DNA from: RGIG4608 sp964534905
GTDB taxonomy: Bacteria; Bacillota; Clostridia; Oscillospirales; CAG-272
Assembly (NCBI GenBank): GCA_964534905.1
Contig: CAZHPZ010000001.1
Location: 1 to 64,000 of the forward strand
DNA: 64,000 nucleotides
Reading direction: 5' to 3'
Shown here: positions 25,836-33,533 of the stretch, piece after piece
How positions within the stretch are numbered: position 1 is the first letter of the stretch
Layout: every line of letters starts with the position of its first letter
The notes under the pieces: generated by a model
What the model was told of the DNA's origin: nothing
Seen by the model: the letters and a program-made list of their open reading frames with translations, nothing else
Databases searched by the model: none
Made by a program: the position numbers and the translations under genes

Positions 25836-27488
25836 TTATTGCTTATCTATTAGATCCAATATCTGCTCTACATTCTTTTTGCCGAAATATACGTCCTTGT
25901 CATTAATGATGAGGCAGGGAACACTCATAACATTGTATTGACTTTTCAGACTGTCAAAATGTCTGATGTCATATGCCTCGGCACGTACAGATGGGTTTTT
26001 CGAGGCTATGCGTTGGCAGGCGGTGACAAGGTCGGGGCACATTGTGCAGGAAAGAGATACCAATATCTTCATATCTGTTGCTGTTTTTATATTGTCAATC
26101 CTGCTTTCCGTTTCTGTATTCAGTGTTTGCCCCTTGCCCGAAGCATTATAGAGTGCAAGCACGAATGATGTGAATTCGTGACCGAGAGGCACTCCGTGAA
26201 ACGCTATTCCCGTATCCTCGCCGTCACGGAAAATACGCACACAGGGGTATGCCGTGTTTTTTGAGCCTGTTTCCGCAATTGTCAAGGTAAGCTTTTCCGA
26301 AAGACTGCATAACTCTCGTGCGAAATGCTCAAGCTCCTCTGATATGGGGCGATTGTCAAGGTACAGGGTGAGCGTCAGCGGATGTTCCGTTTTCTCGAAA
26401 ACTACCGCTAACTGCTCTCGCATATTTCTATCAAAGAGTGATGATGCTCCGGTATCACCCTCTGAGTCTTTAGCATTTTGATGTGCAGAGGTAGCTCTTT
26501 TGCGTTCGGGTGGAGTCGGGTGCAGACCTGTTTTTGCTTGCATAGCCGTTGCATATTTTTCAAGCTCGGTTGCCGCTATCGCACCGTCACCCGTGGCGGT
26601 CACTACCTGACGAAGTGGCTTGATGCATACGTCTCCTGCCGCATAAACTCCGTCGGCACTCGTTTTTTGTGTAGGATCCGTTACAATATATCCCTTATCA
26701 AGGGCTATTTTATCCTTGACAATCTCCGTGTCGGGCGAATAGCCCGCAAAAACGAATACGCCGAAGTCCTCTCCTACATCGGCTTTGTATTCGGTTGTCT
26801 CTCCCGTCCTTGTATTTCGGTATCTTATATAATTGATGCCGTTCTCACCCGATACCTTTTCCGCCACAGTATTTGTCAGTACGGTTATTTTTTCGTGATT
26901 TTTTGCCGGTTCTGCAACTGCTGCAGCACAGGTGAAATCATCTCCTCGTATCATAATGGTTACGTGACGTGCGAATTTTGTCAGAAATACGCTCTCCTCG
27001 GCTGCGGCAAATCCGCCTCCTATTACAAAGATATCCTTGCCTGTAAAAAATTCTCCGTCACATGTCGCACAATAAGCAACTCCGCGCCCTCTGAATTCAT
27101 CTTCTCCGTCAAATCCTACCTTGCGAGGGCGAGCACCCGTGGCAATCAGTATTCCGAAGCAGTAAATGTCGCCTCTGCTTGTGTGAACGGTCTTTACGTC
27201 GTCCGTAATATCAAGCTTTATTACCTCTGCGGCTAAAAATTCCGCACCGAATCCCTCTGCTTGACGATACATTGCATCGGTCAGAGCACGTCCGCTTATC
27301 TGTTCTATACCGGGATAATTTACCACCTCGTCCGTTATCGTAATTTGACCTCCGAGCTGCTCCTTTTCGATTACCAAAACTCTGTGTCTTGCTCTTGCAA
27401 GATAGATGGCGGCGGTTAGGCCTGCGGGACCTCCGCCGATTATTACCGCATCGTAGAGCCTCTCTTCATCATATTGTCTGTTTTCCAT
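25836..27488 (-). CDS. Thioredoxin reductase-like flavoprotein with C-terminal thioredoxin-fold domains
   Basis: A 550-residue fusion. Residues about 10-310 form a TrxB-type FAD/NAD(P)H oxidoreductase: dinucleotide site GGGPAGLTAA (18-27), redox pair CATC (140-143), second GGGFAAAEE and GDVCIKPLRQVVTATGDGA. A variable linker (about 315-345) is followed by two thioredoxin-like folds; the second carries the redox motif CTMC (481-484) and cis-Pro segment SVPCLI. This is AhpF logic with the tandem thioredoxin module at the C-terminus instead of the N-terminus. It is the likely reductant for AhpC, whose gene ends at the first base of this one. Confidence 0.88.
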   Translation of the reverse strand: MENRQYDEERLYDAVIIGGGPAGLTAAIYLARARHRVLVIEKEQLGGQITITDEVVNYPGIEQISGRALTDAMYRQAEGFGAEFLAAEVIKLDITDDVKTVHTSRGDIYCFGILIATGARPRKVGFDGEDEFRGRGVAYCATCDGEFFTGKDIFVIGGGFAAAEESVFLTKFARHVTIMIRGDDFTCAAAVAEPAKNHEKITVLTNTVAEKVSGENGINYIRYRNTRTGETTEYKADVGEDFGVFVFAGYSPDTEIVKDKIALDKGYIVTDPTQKTSADGVYAAGDVCIKPLRQVVTATGDGAIAATELEKYATAMQAKTGLHPTPPERKRATSAHQNAKDSEGDTGASSLFDRNMREQLAVVFEKTEHPLTLTLYLDNRPISEELEHFARELCSLSEKLTLTIAETGSKNTAYPCVRIFRDGEDTGIAFHGVPLGHEFTSFVLALYNASGKGQTLNTETESRIDNIKTATDMKILVSLSCTMCPDLVTACQRIASKNPSVRAEAYDIRHFDSLKSQYNVMSVPCLIINDKDVYFGKKNVEQILDLIDKQ

Positions 27489-28051
27489 TACAGCTGTCCG
27501 ACGAGATCAAGACTCGGCTTGAGGGTTTCTTCACCGGGACGCCAGTTTGCGGGGCAGACCTGATCTCCGTGTGCGTGAACAAATTGGCATGCCTGAACCT
27601 TGCGGAAAAGCTCCTCTGCGTTTCTTCCGACGTTTCCGGCGGTTATCTCGTAGCCTACTATTTTCCCCTCGGGATTGACTATAAACGTTCCTCTTTCGGC
27701 GAGTCCCTCGGATTCTATCAGAACCTCAAAATCTCTTGAAATGGCGTGAGTAGGATCGGCAAGCATGGGAAAGGTTATCTTTTTTATTCGTTCCGACGCG
27801 TCGTGCCAAGCCTTATGAACGAAATGTGTGTCCGTGGATACGGAATATATTTCGCATCCGACTCCCTTGAATTTCTCATATTTATTTGCGAGATCCTCAA
27901 GCTCCGTGGGGCACACGAAAGTGAAATCGGCGGGATAGAAAAAGAATACGCTCCATTTGCCTAAGGTGTCGTCCTTGGTGACGGATTTGAATTCGCCTGC
28001 GTGATAGGCGTTTGCCTTGAAATTTGAAATTTCCTTATTAATGATTGACAT
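27488..28051 (-). CDS. ahpC: Alkyl hydroperoxide reductase, peroxiredoxin subunit
   Basis: A 187-residue typical 2-Cys peroxiredoxin. Peroxidatic Cys47 lies in FTFVCPTE and resolving Cys166 in GDQVCPANW. It reduces H2O2, organic peroxides and possibly peroxynitrite in the cytoplasm. ATG 28051 follows AAAGGAGAAGC. The stop overlaps the first base of the TrxB-like start (TAATG), so translation is coupled. The divergent MFS gene starts 125 bp away; an inverted repeat in the shared intergenic region may bind a peroxide-responsive regulator, although this is only inference. Confidence 0.96.
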   Translation of the reverse strand: MSIINKEISNFKANAYHAGEFKSVTKDDTLGKWSVFFFYPADFTFVCPTELEDLANKYEKFKGVGCEIYSVSTDTHFVHKAWHDASERIKKITFPMLADPTHAISRDFEVLIESEGLAERGTFIVNPEGKIVGYEITAGNVGRNAEELFRKVQACQFVHAHGDQVCPANWRPGEETLKPSLDLVGQL

Positions 28052-28105
28052 AGTGATGCTTCTCCTTTGTTTGTTTTTTGAGGATGAAATTGTCCTTTCC
28101 CGAAA

Positions 28106-28153
28106 AGTATTCCCGAGTTTTGCTTGATTAATTCGTAAAGTTTCGGGGATACT
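28106..28153. repeat. Inverted repeat between ahpC and the MFS gene
   Basis: AGTATTCCCGA (28106-28116) and TCGGGGATACT (28143-28153) are reverse complements with one mismatch, 26 bp apart. The position between divergent genes suggests an operator, although a stem-loop in the MFS leader is also possible. Confidence 0.45.
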
Positions 28154-28176
28154 AATTAAAAACAGAGGTGATATTT

Positions 28177-29580
28177 ATGGAAAAAAGCAAATCAAATAAA
28201 TATGCGTCGGGATTTGTGCCGTTTGCTCTCGGAGCGTTTCTCGTCGGCATAGTGGGCGGATTTACCACGGTTCTCGGTCCTGCTTTCGTTAAGGATCTCG
28301 GACTTGATTATAATAATACCGCTTGGACGTCGCTTGCATTGGCTATATCAAGTGCTGCCTGCGCCCCGATACTCGGCAAATTGGGTGACGCAATAGGCAA
28401 GGGAAGAACGCTTATCCTCGGAATAGGTATCTTTACTCTCGGTAACGTGCTTACCGCAACGTCTGCGACATTGATTTCTATGCTTGCGGCACGCTTTGTT
28501 GTCGGGCTGGGAAGTGCGGCTATAGCACCCGTTGTAATGTCATATATCGTCACGGAATTTCCGAAAGAGAAGCAGGGTGTCGGATTTTCTTTGTATATGC
28601 TGATATCGAGCTGTGCGGTCATATTCGGACCGACCTTGGGCGGAATTATGATAAACGGCTTCGGATGGAGAGCGATGGTTTGGGTCTGCGTTGCGATATG
28701 TATAATTGTGTTTCTTGCTTGTCTTGCGCTTTGCACTACTAAAGGAGAGAAGCGACGTTCACTCTCGGACTTCGATTATATCGGCTCATTTCTTGTTTTG
28801 CTGTTTTTCGGATCGCTTTTGTGCATACCGTCATTCGGGCAAAACATAGGCTGGAGCTCTGCTGCTTTTCTTCTAAGCGTAATATGCGCTTTGATATCTC
28901 TTTTCGGGCTTTGCATTGCGGAGAGACGGGCGAAAAATCCCATATTGAGGTGGGATTTTATAAAAAGAAAGAGATTTGTTTTGTCCGTGCTTGCCCTTTT
29001 TCTGACACAGGGGCTTATGCAGGCGAATATGACGAATACGATAGTTTTTGTTAATTATACGCAGGCGGACAATACGGTAATTTCGGGATATGCAATCTCT
29101 GTTATGTATATCGGAATGTCTCTCGGCGCACTGCTTTTGGGACCGCTTGCGGACAGATATGAGCCGAAAAATGTTCTTCTTTGCTCTTTTGCCGTGACGG
29201 GCTTGGGGTGCGCTCTTATGCTTGCCTTCTCCGAGTCTGTCGGTACGCTTTTGCTTGCGTTGTCGCTTGGTATTCTCGGATTCGGTCTCGGCGGAAACGG
29301 TACCGTGTTTATGAAGGTAGTTCTATCGGGCGTTCCTGTTGAAGCTGTAAGCTCAAGCACGGGAACGTATGGACTTTTCCGTGACCTTGCAGCACCGTTC
29401 GGCGTTGCGGTTTTCGTACCGATGTTCACAAACAGCGTCACATCATATATTAATGAGGGAGCAAGTGCCGCATATGCAGCTGCAGTTTCGATAAGGGAGA
29501 TTGCTCTTATCGAAATTTTCTGCGTTATCCTCGGTATTTGCGCCGTTCTTTTTCTGCCGAGGACGAATAGTGGAAAGTAA
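28177..29580 (+). CDS. MFS exporter, DHA2 (14-helix) type
   Basis: A 467-residue major facilitator protein with about 14 predicted transmembrane helices. Visible motifs are the early LGKLGDAIGKGRTLILG (motif A) and GPTLGGIMINGFGWRAMVW (antiporter motif C and following helix), which place it with drug:H+ antiporter family 2. Substrate unknown. ATG 28177 was chosen because AGAGGTG lies 8 bp upstream; an upstream in-frame GTG overlaps that site. It is transcribed divergently from ahpC. Confidence 0.85.
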   Translation: MEKSKSNKYASGFVPFALGAFLVGIVGGFTTVLGPAFVKDLGLDYNNTAWTSLALAISSAACAPILGKLGDAIGKGRTLILGIGIFTLGNVLTATSATLISMLAARFVVGLGSAAIAPVVMSYIVTEFPKEKQGVGFSLYMLISSCAVIFGPTLGGIMINGFGWRAMVWVCVAICIIVFLACLALCTTKGEKRRSLSDFDYIGSFLVLLFFGSLLCIPSFGQNIGWSSAAFLLSVICALISLFGLCIAERRAKNPILRWDFIKRKRFVLSVLALFLTQGLMQANMTNTIVFVNYTQADNTVISGYAISVMYIGMSLGALLLGPLADRYEPKNVLLCSFAVTGLGCALMLAFSESVGTLLLALSLGILGFGLGGNGTVFMKVVLSGVPVEAVSSSTGTYGLFRDLAAPFGVAVFVPMFTNSVTSYINEGASAAYAAAVSIREIALIEIFCVILGICAVLFLPRTNSGK

Positions 29581-29587
29581 TAAAAAA

Positions 29588-29628
29588 CTCGGGCGCGGTG
29601 AAAATTCCCGTGCCCGATTATGATTTTT
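29588..29628 (+). terminator. Imperfect terminator after the MFS gene
   Basis: TCGGGCGCGG / CCCGTGCCCGA with an A/T-rich loop, followed by TTATGATTTTTG. Confidence 0.5.
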
Positions 29629-29662
29629 GTGCAAAATGTAGAAAAATACGAATGAAAATAGG

Positions 29663-29687
29663 GCGCCTAATATATTATTAGACGCCT
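29663..29687 (+). repeat. Palindrome, left copy
   Basis: GGCGCCTAATATATTATTAGACGCC is quoted here only by its arms: GGCGCCTAAT and ATTAGACGCC. It is itself a near-perfect hairpin, and its core recurs inverted at 29811-29834. Confidence 0.75.
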
Positions 29688-29810
29688 TTTGTTGCTCTAA
29701 TTTTACTCTTTTTTGTGATATTTGTCAATACATTTTGGAAAATATTGTACCGTAAATTGCTTTTTCTTAAAAAAATATTCGTCATTTTAACTCAAAATCA
29801 GTGTTTTTTG

Positions 29811-29834
29811 GACGCCTAATAATATATTAGGCGA
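29811..29834 (-). repeat. Palindrome, right copy in inverse orientation
   Basis: Read on the minus strand it shares the 17-nt core GCCTAATATATTATTAG with the copy at 29663-29687. The two enclose about 125 bp of very AT-rich sequence with no open frame. A tiny non-autonomous element or a pair of regulator sites would both fit. Confidence 0.7.
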
Positions 29835-30050
29835 ACTCTTTCGCGGGTGCCGAGGGTGTTCGGAAAGCTCGGGCGGAGTAAAATCACTTGCACAAGGCTT
29901 TAATTTTTCAGGTGCGGCGATGATACTTTCCCGACGGCTGTTTTTTATCCGTGCGTTATTTGCGTAAACGCTTCGGAGTGAGGACGGCGGAGAGCGTTTG
30001 AGGTGCCCAAATCAAAACAAAAATAAAAACAAAATCAAAAAGGAGATTTT
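29835..30050 (+). other. GC-richer leader of the pilin-like gene, possible structured 5' UTR
   Basis: This gene-free stretch differs from its AT-rich left side. It contains hairpin-capable segments, for example CCGAG...CTCGG (29850-29876) and AAACGCT...AGCGTTT (29967-30000). I looked for the c-di-GMP-I and -II consensus, which often precede pilin genes, and did not find it. No open frame of note. Confidence 0.35.
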
Positions 30051-30054
30051 TCTT

Positions 30055-31257
30055 ATGAGAAAAAATCAAAAGGGTTTTACCCTCGTTGAATTGCTCGTAG
30101 TAATCGCTATCCTTGCTATTCTTGCAACCGTTGCGGTAGTCGGTTATTCAAGCTTTATCGACAGTGCAAACAAGAGCGTAGACCAGCAGGTAGTTGCTCA
30201 GATGAATACTGCTCTCCAGGCAGCTTCCGTTGAGGGCAGACCTCAGAACAGAACAGATCTTCTCAAACTGTTCGATAAGCACGATATCGACATAAACAAG
30301 CTTGCTCCCGTAACAGAGGGATATGCTTTCTATTGGGATATGACGGAAAATAAGATAGTTATCGTTAACAATGTTAAGGATATTGAAGAGGATTGGGAAT
30401 ATATTGTATCTAACGGCTTTGGTAAGTTGACAGAGGCAGAAAGTGTAGAATACATAACTTCCGCTATTTCCGAATCCAGTAAAACAAATCCTGCTCTTAT
30501 TAAGTTGAGCGGCGATGTTACGACGACAGAATGCATTACTGTTACTGAAGAGCAGTGCGTAATAATTGATTTGAACGGTCACACGATTGGTTATGAAAAC
30601 AGTGATAAACTCGCACTTCAGGTAGAAAAGGATGCAACATTGACTGTTAAAAACGGAGATATCAAGGGAAAAGTTAATAATGTCGGTGGACATTTAACTC
30701 TTGATCATGTAAATGTAAATAAAGAAGCTGATAGTGAAGTCAAAGGTGCATTGGCATTTAGCCGCGCTTCCGATACTTATATTACAAATTGTACTTTTAC
30801 AGCGGATAAAAACGCCGGACATACTATCGGTACAAACAGCACCTATGATGCTGATGATGGCGCACGTGTGTATATTATAGATTCAAAAATATATCAAACA
30901 AGTGATGAAACTTACCCTGCCGCAGCACTTAATATCACTATTGATTGCGATATAACTATTAATCATTGTAAAGTTATAGGTGTAGGTCACGGTGCATACT
31001 TCCGCGGATGCACTGCCACTCTCATCAATTCCACATTTACACATACTTCTACAAAAGACGGTACACCTTGGGGAACAGGAAATAACGGAAAATTTGCCGA
31101 CATCGTATTTGCTTGCGGAGGAGAAAACTTTAGCGGCTATGCAACAACTGCTAACTACACTTGCGAAAAAGTAACCGCAACAACTGTATACGTACATCAG
31201 CCCGAGGGCGGTACAGTTACTGTTAGCGGAATAGAAGTTAACGAAACTTATAATTAA
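30055..31257 (+). CDS. Type IV pilin-like protein with beta-helix-like C-terminal region
   Basis: A 400-residue protein. The N-terminus MRKNQKG|FTLVELLVVIAILAIL is a class III/type IVa prepilin signal: basic leader, Gly7 cleavage site, Phe8 and the conserved Glu12 (position +5), then the hydrophobic assembly helix. A short pseudopilin-like region (about 30-130) follows. From about 150 the sequence becomes parallel-beta-helix-like (VIIDLNGHTIGYEN, LTVKNGDIKGKVNNVGGHLTLDHVNV, TYITNCTFTADKNAGHTI, ALNITIDCDITINHCKVIG), like polysaccharide-binding or lyase helices. It would need a prepilin peptidase encoded elsewhere. ATG 30055 follows AAAAAGGAGA. Monocistronic. Confidence 0.8.
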   Translation: MRKNQKGFTLVELLVVIAILAILATVAVVGYSSFIDSANKSVDQQVVAQMNTALQAASVEGRPQNRTDLLKLFDKHDIDINKLAPVTEGYAFYWDMTENKIVIVNNVKDIEEDWEYIVSNGFGKLTEAESVEYITSAISESSKTNPALIKLSGDVTTTECITVTEEQCVIIDLNGHTIGYENSDKLALQVEKDATLTVKNGDIKGKVNNVGGHLTLDHVNVNKEADSEVKGALAFSRASDTYITNCTFTADKNAGHTIGTNSTYDADDGARVYIIDSKIYQTSDETYPAAALNITIDCDITINHCKVIGVGHGAYFRGCTATLINSTFTHTSTKDGTPWGTGNNGKFADIVFACGGENFSGYATTANYTCEKVTATTVYVHQPEGGTVTVSGIEVNETYN

Positions 31258-31265
31258 TAACTTTT

Positions 31266-31297
31266 CCCACGGCTCTGAAAATAGCCGTGGGATTTTC
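31266..31297 (+). terminator. Terminator of the pilin-like gene
   Basis: CCCACGGCT / AGCCGTGGG, loop CTGAAAAT, then ATTTTCG. Confidence 0.85.
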
Positions 31298-31349
31298 GTT
31301 ATCTGAAGTGATTTAAAACTTAGGGACGAATTCTCGCCGGCCACAACAA

Positions 31350-31386
31350 AAAATCAGAGGATAGCGTGTGCTATCCTCTGATTTTT
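31350..31386 (-). terminator. Terminator of tRNA-Pro
   Basis: AATCAGAGGATAGC-GTGT-GCTATCCTCTGATT, flanked by A and T runs, immediately downstream of the minus-strand tRNA. Confidence 0.88.
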
Positions 31387-31387
31387 T

Positions 31388-31463
31388 TGGTCGAAGTGGC
31401 GGGACTCGAACTCGCGGCCTCCAGTACCCGAAACTGGCGCGCTACCAGCTGCGCTACACCTCG
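31388..31463 (-). tRNA. tRNA-Pro (anticodon CGG)
   Basis: Minus-strand cloverleaf of 76 nt with encoded CCA. Acceptor CGAGGTG pairs with CACTTCG; anticodon arm CCAGT-TTCGGGT-ACTGG gives CGG; T arm GCGAG-TTCGAGT-CCCGC has one A-C mismatch. It decodes CCG. Confidence 0.95.
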
Positions 31464-31475
31464 TAACACTTAGAT

Positions 31476-31504
31476 AATATACCATATTTTTTTGCTTTTG
31501 TCAA
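31476..31504 (-). promoter_or_regulatory. Promoter of tRNA-Pro
   Basis: Minus-strand TTGACA (31499-31504), 17 bp, TATATT (31476-31481). Confidence 0.8.
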
Positions 31505-31543
31505 TAGAATTTATGAAAAATTAAACCTTTTTCCGAAAAACGC

Positions 31544-31572
31544 TTGACATTATTCTTTTTGTGTGATACAAT
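31544..31572 (+). promoter_or_regulatory. Promoter of the lysine importer operon
   Basis: TTGACA (31544-31549), 17 bp, TACAAT (31567-31572); transcription would start just before the riboswitch. Confidence 0.85.
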
Positions 31573-31587
31573 ACTTGAGTAAATTAA

Positions 31588-31778
31588 ATATCGGACTAAA
31601 GAATAGTTAGAGGCGCGGTTAAGAATAGTAGCCTCCCGTAGACGCTCAAACGTTGATGACGGGGTGTGAAAGGCAAGACCGCCGAAGTGAATTTCGCTTT
31701 TGAGGGCGTTATTTGCTGGGCAAACGGGGAACACCCGCTTGACTGTCACAATTTTTTGTGGAGTGCTGCTTTCGATAT
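31588..31778 (+). ncRNA. Lysine riboswitch (L box)
   Basis: Conserved L-box elements appear in order: AGAGGCGCGG (31609), AGTAGCC (31627), GTGAAAGGCAAGACCGCCGA (31665-31684), the pseudoknot/loop segment with TTTGCTGGGCAAACGGGGAA, and CTTGACTGTCACAA (31738-31751). P1 is closed by ATATCG (31588-31593) with CGATAT (31773-31778). The order and wording match the Thermotoga and Bacillus lysC riboswitches. A terminator follows at 31803-31829, so high lysine should stop transcription of the downstream importer. An open frame across this region is incidental. Confidence 0.9.
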
Positions 31779-31802
31779 GGTGATCTTTTGCGGGATTATT
31801 GC

Positions 31803-31829
31803 GGTCGGGGCACTTTGCTCCGACCTTTT
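31803..31829 (+). terminator. Riboswitch-controlled terminator
   Basis: GGTCGGGGCA-CTT-TGCTCCGACC followed by TTTTA, 38 bp upstream of the binding-protein gene. Confidence 0.85.
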
Positions 31830-31867
31830 AATTTGCAAAATATTATCGTTTGAAAGGAACAAACAAA

Positions 31868-32755
31868 ATGAAAAGAAACATTTCTTTAATCTCACTCGTT
31901 GCAGTTTTCTGCATACTTCTTACCGCTCTTACGGCATGCCCTGACAAGAGAGAGGGCGTTGATATCTCCGGTGCTACCGATCTTTCGGGTCTTGCGGGTG
32001 CAACTCTTGCCGCACAGACAGGAACATTCCACCTTGACGCACTCAATACGCTCGGTAACATTACCGTTCGCGAATACGAGGACTTTTCAAAGCTTCTCAT
32101 TGCATTGAAGAGCGGTGCTATTGACGGATATGTTGCAGAGGAGCCTACGGCTCTCAGCGTTGTCGCTTCCGATTCCTCTCTTGCTTATCTCCCTCTTGTA
32201 AACAATTCAACGGGATTTGCCGCAACCGATGAGGATACGGGAATTGCAGTCGGATTTAAAAAGGGTAGTGAAATGGTTGCAAGGGTAAATCCTATTATTG
32301 CTTCCATCAGCTCCGAAACACGCTCCGCGCTTATGGAACAGATTGTAAGAATCAGTGAAAATACCGACACTTCCATTGGCGAGGACATCGTTCTTTCATC
32401 GTCAAATACAAATGTATCAAACGGTACGCTTAAGATAGCGATGGAGTGCAATTACGCTCCCTTTAACTGGACGCAGATGACCGATGCCAACGGTGCTGTT
32501 CCGATTGCAAATGCAAGTAATATGTACGCTAACGGATATGACGTTCAGATTGCAAAGTACATTGCGGCAGAGCTCGGTATGACTCTTGAAATATATTCCG
32601 CAGAGTGGGACAGCTTGATTCCCGGAGTTAACGCCGGAACATACGACGGAATTATCGCAGGTATGAGCCCCACAGCCGAAAGAAAAGAAAAGATCGATTT
32701 TACGGATTGCTATTACAATTCAAATCTCGTTATAATTTATAAGAAAGCTAACTGA
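31868..32755 (+). CDS. Amino acid (probably lysine) ABC binding lipoprotein, circularly permuted
   Basis: A 295-residue lipoprotein (signal ending LTAC, Cys24). Residues 38-155 read like the second half of a family 3 amino-acid-binding protein: DLSGLAGATLAAQTGT, LIALKSGAIDGYVAEEPTA, IAVGFKKGSEMVARVN. Residues 186-295 read like the first half: GTLKIAMECNYAPFNW, GYDVQIAKYIAAELGM, GTYDGIIAGMSPTAERKEKI, DFTDCYYNSNLVIIYKK. In normal members the order is reversed, so the break falls at the hinge between lobes. Both lobes look complete. The lysine riboswitch and the adjacent permease and ATPase imply lysine uptake. ATG 31868 follows AAAGGAAC. Confidence 0.88.
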   Translation: MKRNISLISLVAVFCILLTALTACPDKREGVDISGATDLSGLAGATLAAQTGTFHLDALNTLGNITVREYEDFSKLLIALKSGAIDGYVAEEPTALSVVASDSSLAYLPLVNNSTGFAATDEDTGIAVGFKKGSEMVARVNPIIASISSETRSALMEQIVRISENTDTSIGEDIVLSSSNTNVSNGTLKIAMECNYAPFNWTQMTDANGAVPIANASNMYANGYDVQIAKYIAAELGMTLEIYSAEWDSLIPGVNAGTYDGIIAGMSPTAERKEKIDFTDCYYNSNLVIIYKKAN

Positions 32756-32756
32756 A

Positions 32757-33533
32757 ATGGAATTTATCAACAACGTAATTAACATCATAACAAAATATTA
32801 TTCCGTGCTCCTTGAGGGCTTGGGATATACAATGCTTATCGCACTTACGGGTACTCTTTTCGGACTTGCGATCGGATTGCTCACCGGTATTCTCAAAACG
32901 GTCCCCGCTTCAAAGAGCCGTCCTGTCAGAATACTTCAGAAGATACTTAATTTTATAATCGCGTGCTATGTCGAGGTGTTCCGCGGAACGCCTATGATGG
33001 TACAGGCTATGGTAATTTTCTGGGGGTATGCCTTTATGAACGGAGGAAATACGCTTCCTCTTATCCCTGCGGGCATATTTATCGTTTCCATAAATACGGG
33101 TGCGTATATGACGGAGATCGTGCGCGGCGGCATTATTTCAATAGACAAGGGACAGTTTGAGGGCGCGTATAGCGTCGGAATGACACATTGGCAGGCTATG
33201 ACCAATGTCGTTATCCCTCAGGTTATGAGAAATATTCTCCCCTCTATTTCCAACGAGTTTGTTATCAATATTAAGGATACATCGGTGCTCAACGTTATCG
33301 GCGTTATGGAGCTTTACTATATGGCAAGCAAGATACAGTTTATGACGCTTGACATATTCGAAACATATCTTATCGTTTGCGTGATGTATTTCATAATGAC
33401 CTTTACGGTTACAAGAATCCTTCGCCTCTTCGAAAAGAAGCTTGCGGGAAGTGATTCTTATACGATTTGCGGCTCACAGTCGGATCCCGACGCCGAGATA
33501 CATGTGCATGCACAGAAGGAGGAATACAGATGA
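32757..33533 (+). CDS. Amino acid ABC transporter permease (HisM/GlnP family)
   Basis: A 258-residue permease with about five transmembrane helices. The cytoplasmic EAA-type loop that contacts the ATPase is visible in EGAYSVGMTHWQAMTNVVIPQ, and YVEVFRGTPMMVQ is the typical conserved early motif. It starts one base after the binding-protein stop and its stop overlaps the ATPase start (ATGA), so the three genes form a tight operon under the lysine riboswitch. It probably works as a homodimer since only one permease gene is present. The C-terminal tail is hydrophilic and His-rich. Confidence 0.93.
   Translation: MEFINNVINIITKYYSVLLEGLGYTMLIALTGTLFGLAIGLLTGILKTVPASKSRPVRILQKILNFIIACYVEVFRGTPMMVQAMVIFWGYAFMNGGNTLPLIPAGIFIVSINTGAYMTEIVRGGIISIDKGQFEGAYSVGMTHWQAMTNVVIPQVMRNILPSISNEFVINIKDTSVLNVIGVMELYYMASKIQFMTLDIFETYLIVCVMYFIMTFTVTRILRLFEKKLAGSDSYTICGSQSDPDAEIHVHAQKEEYR

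Noticed and set aside
29835..30050. c-di-GMP riboswitch before the pilin-like gene
   Set aside because: Neither class I nor class II consensus elements could be found, so it was left as an unassigned leader.
31666..31944. A 92-residue frame across the lysine riboswitch
   Set aside because: It overlaps the conserved aptamer and terminator and lacks a ribosome site.
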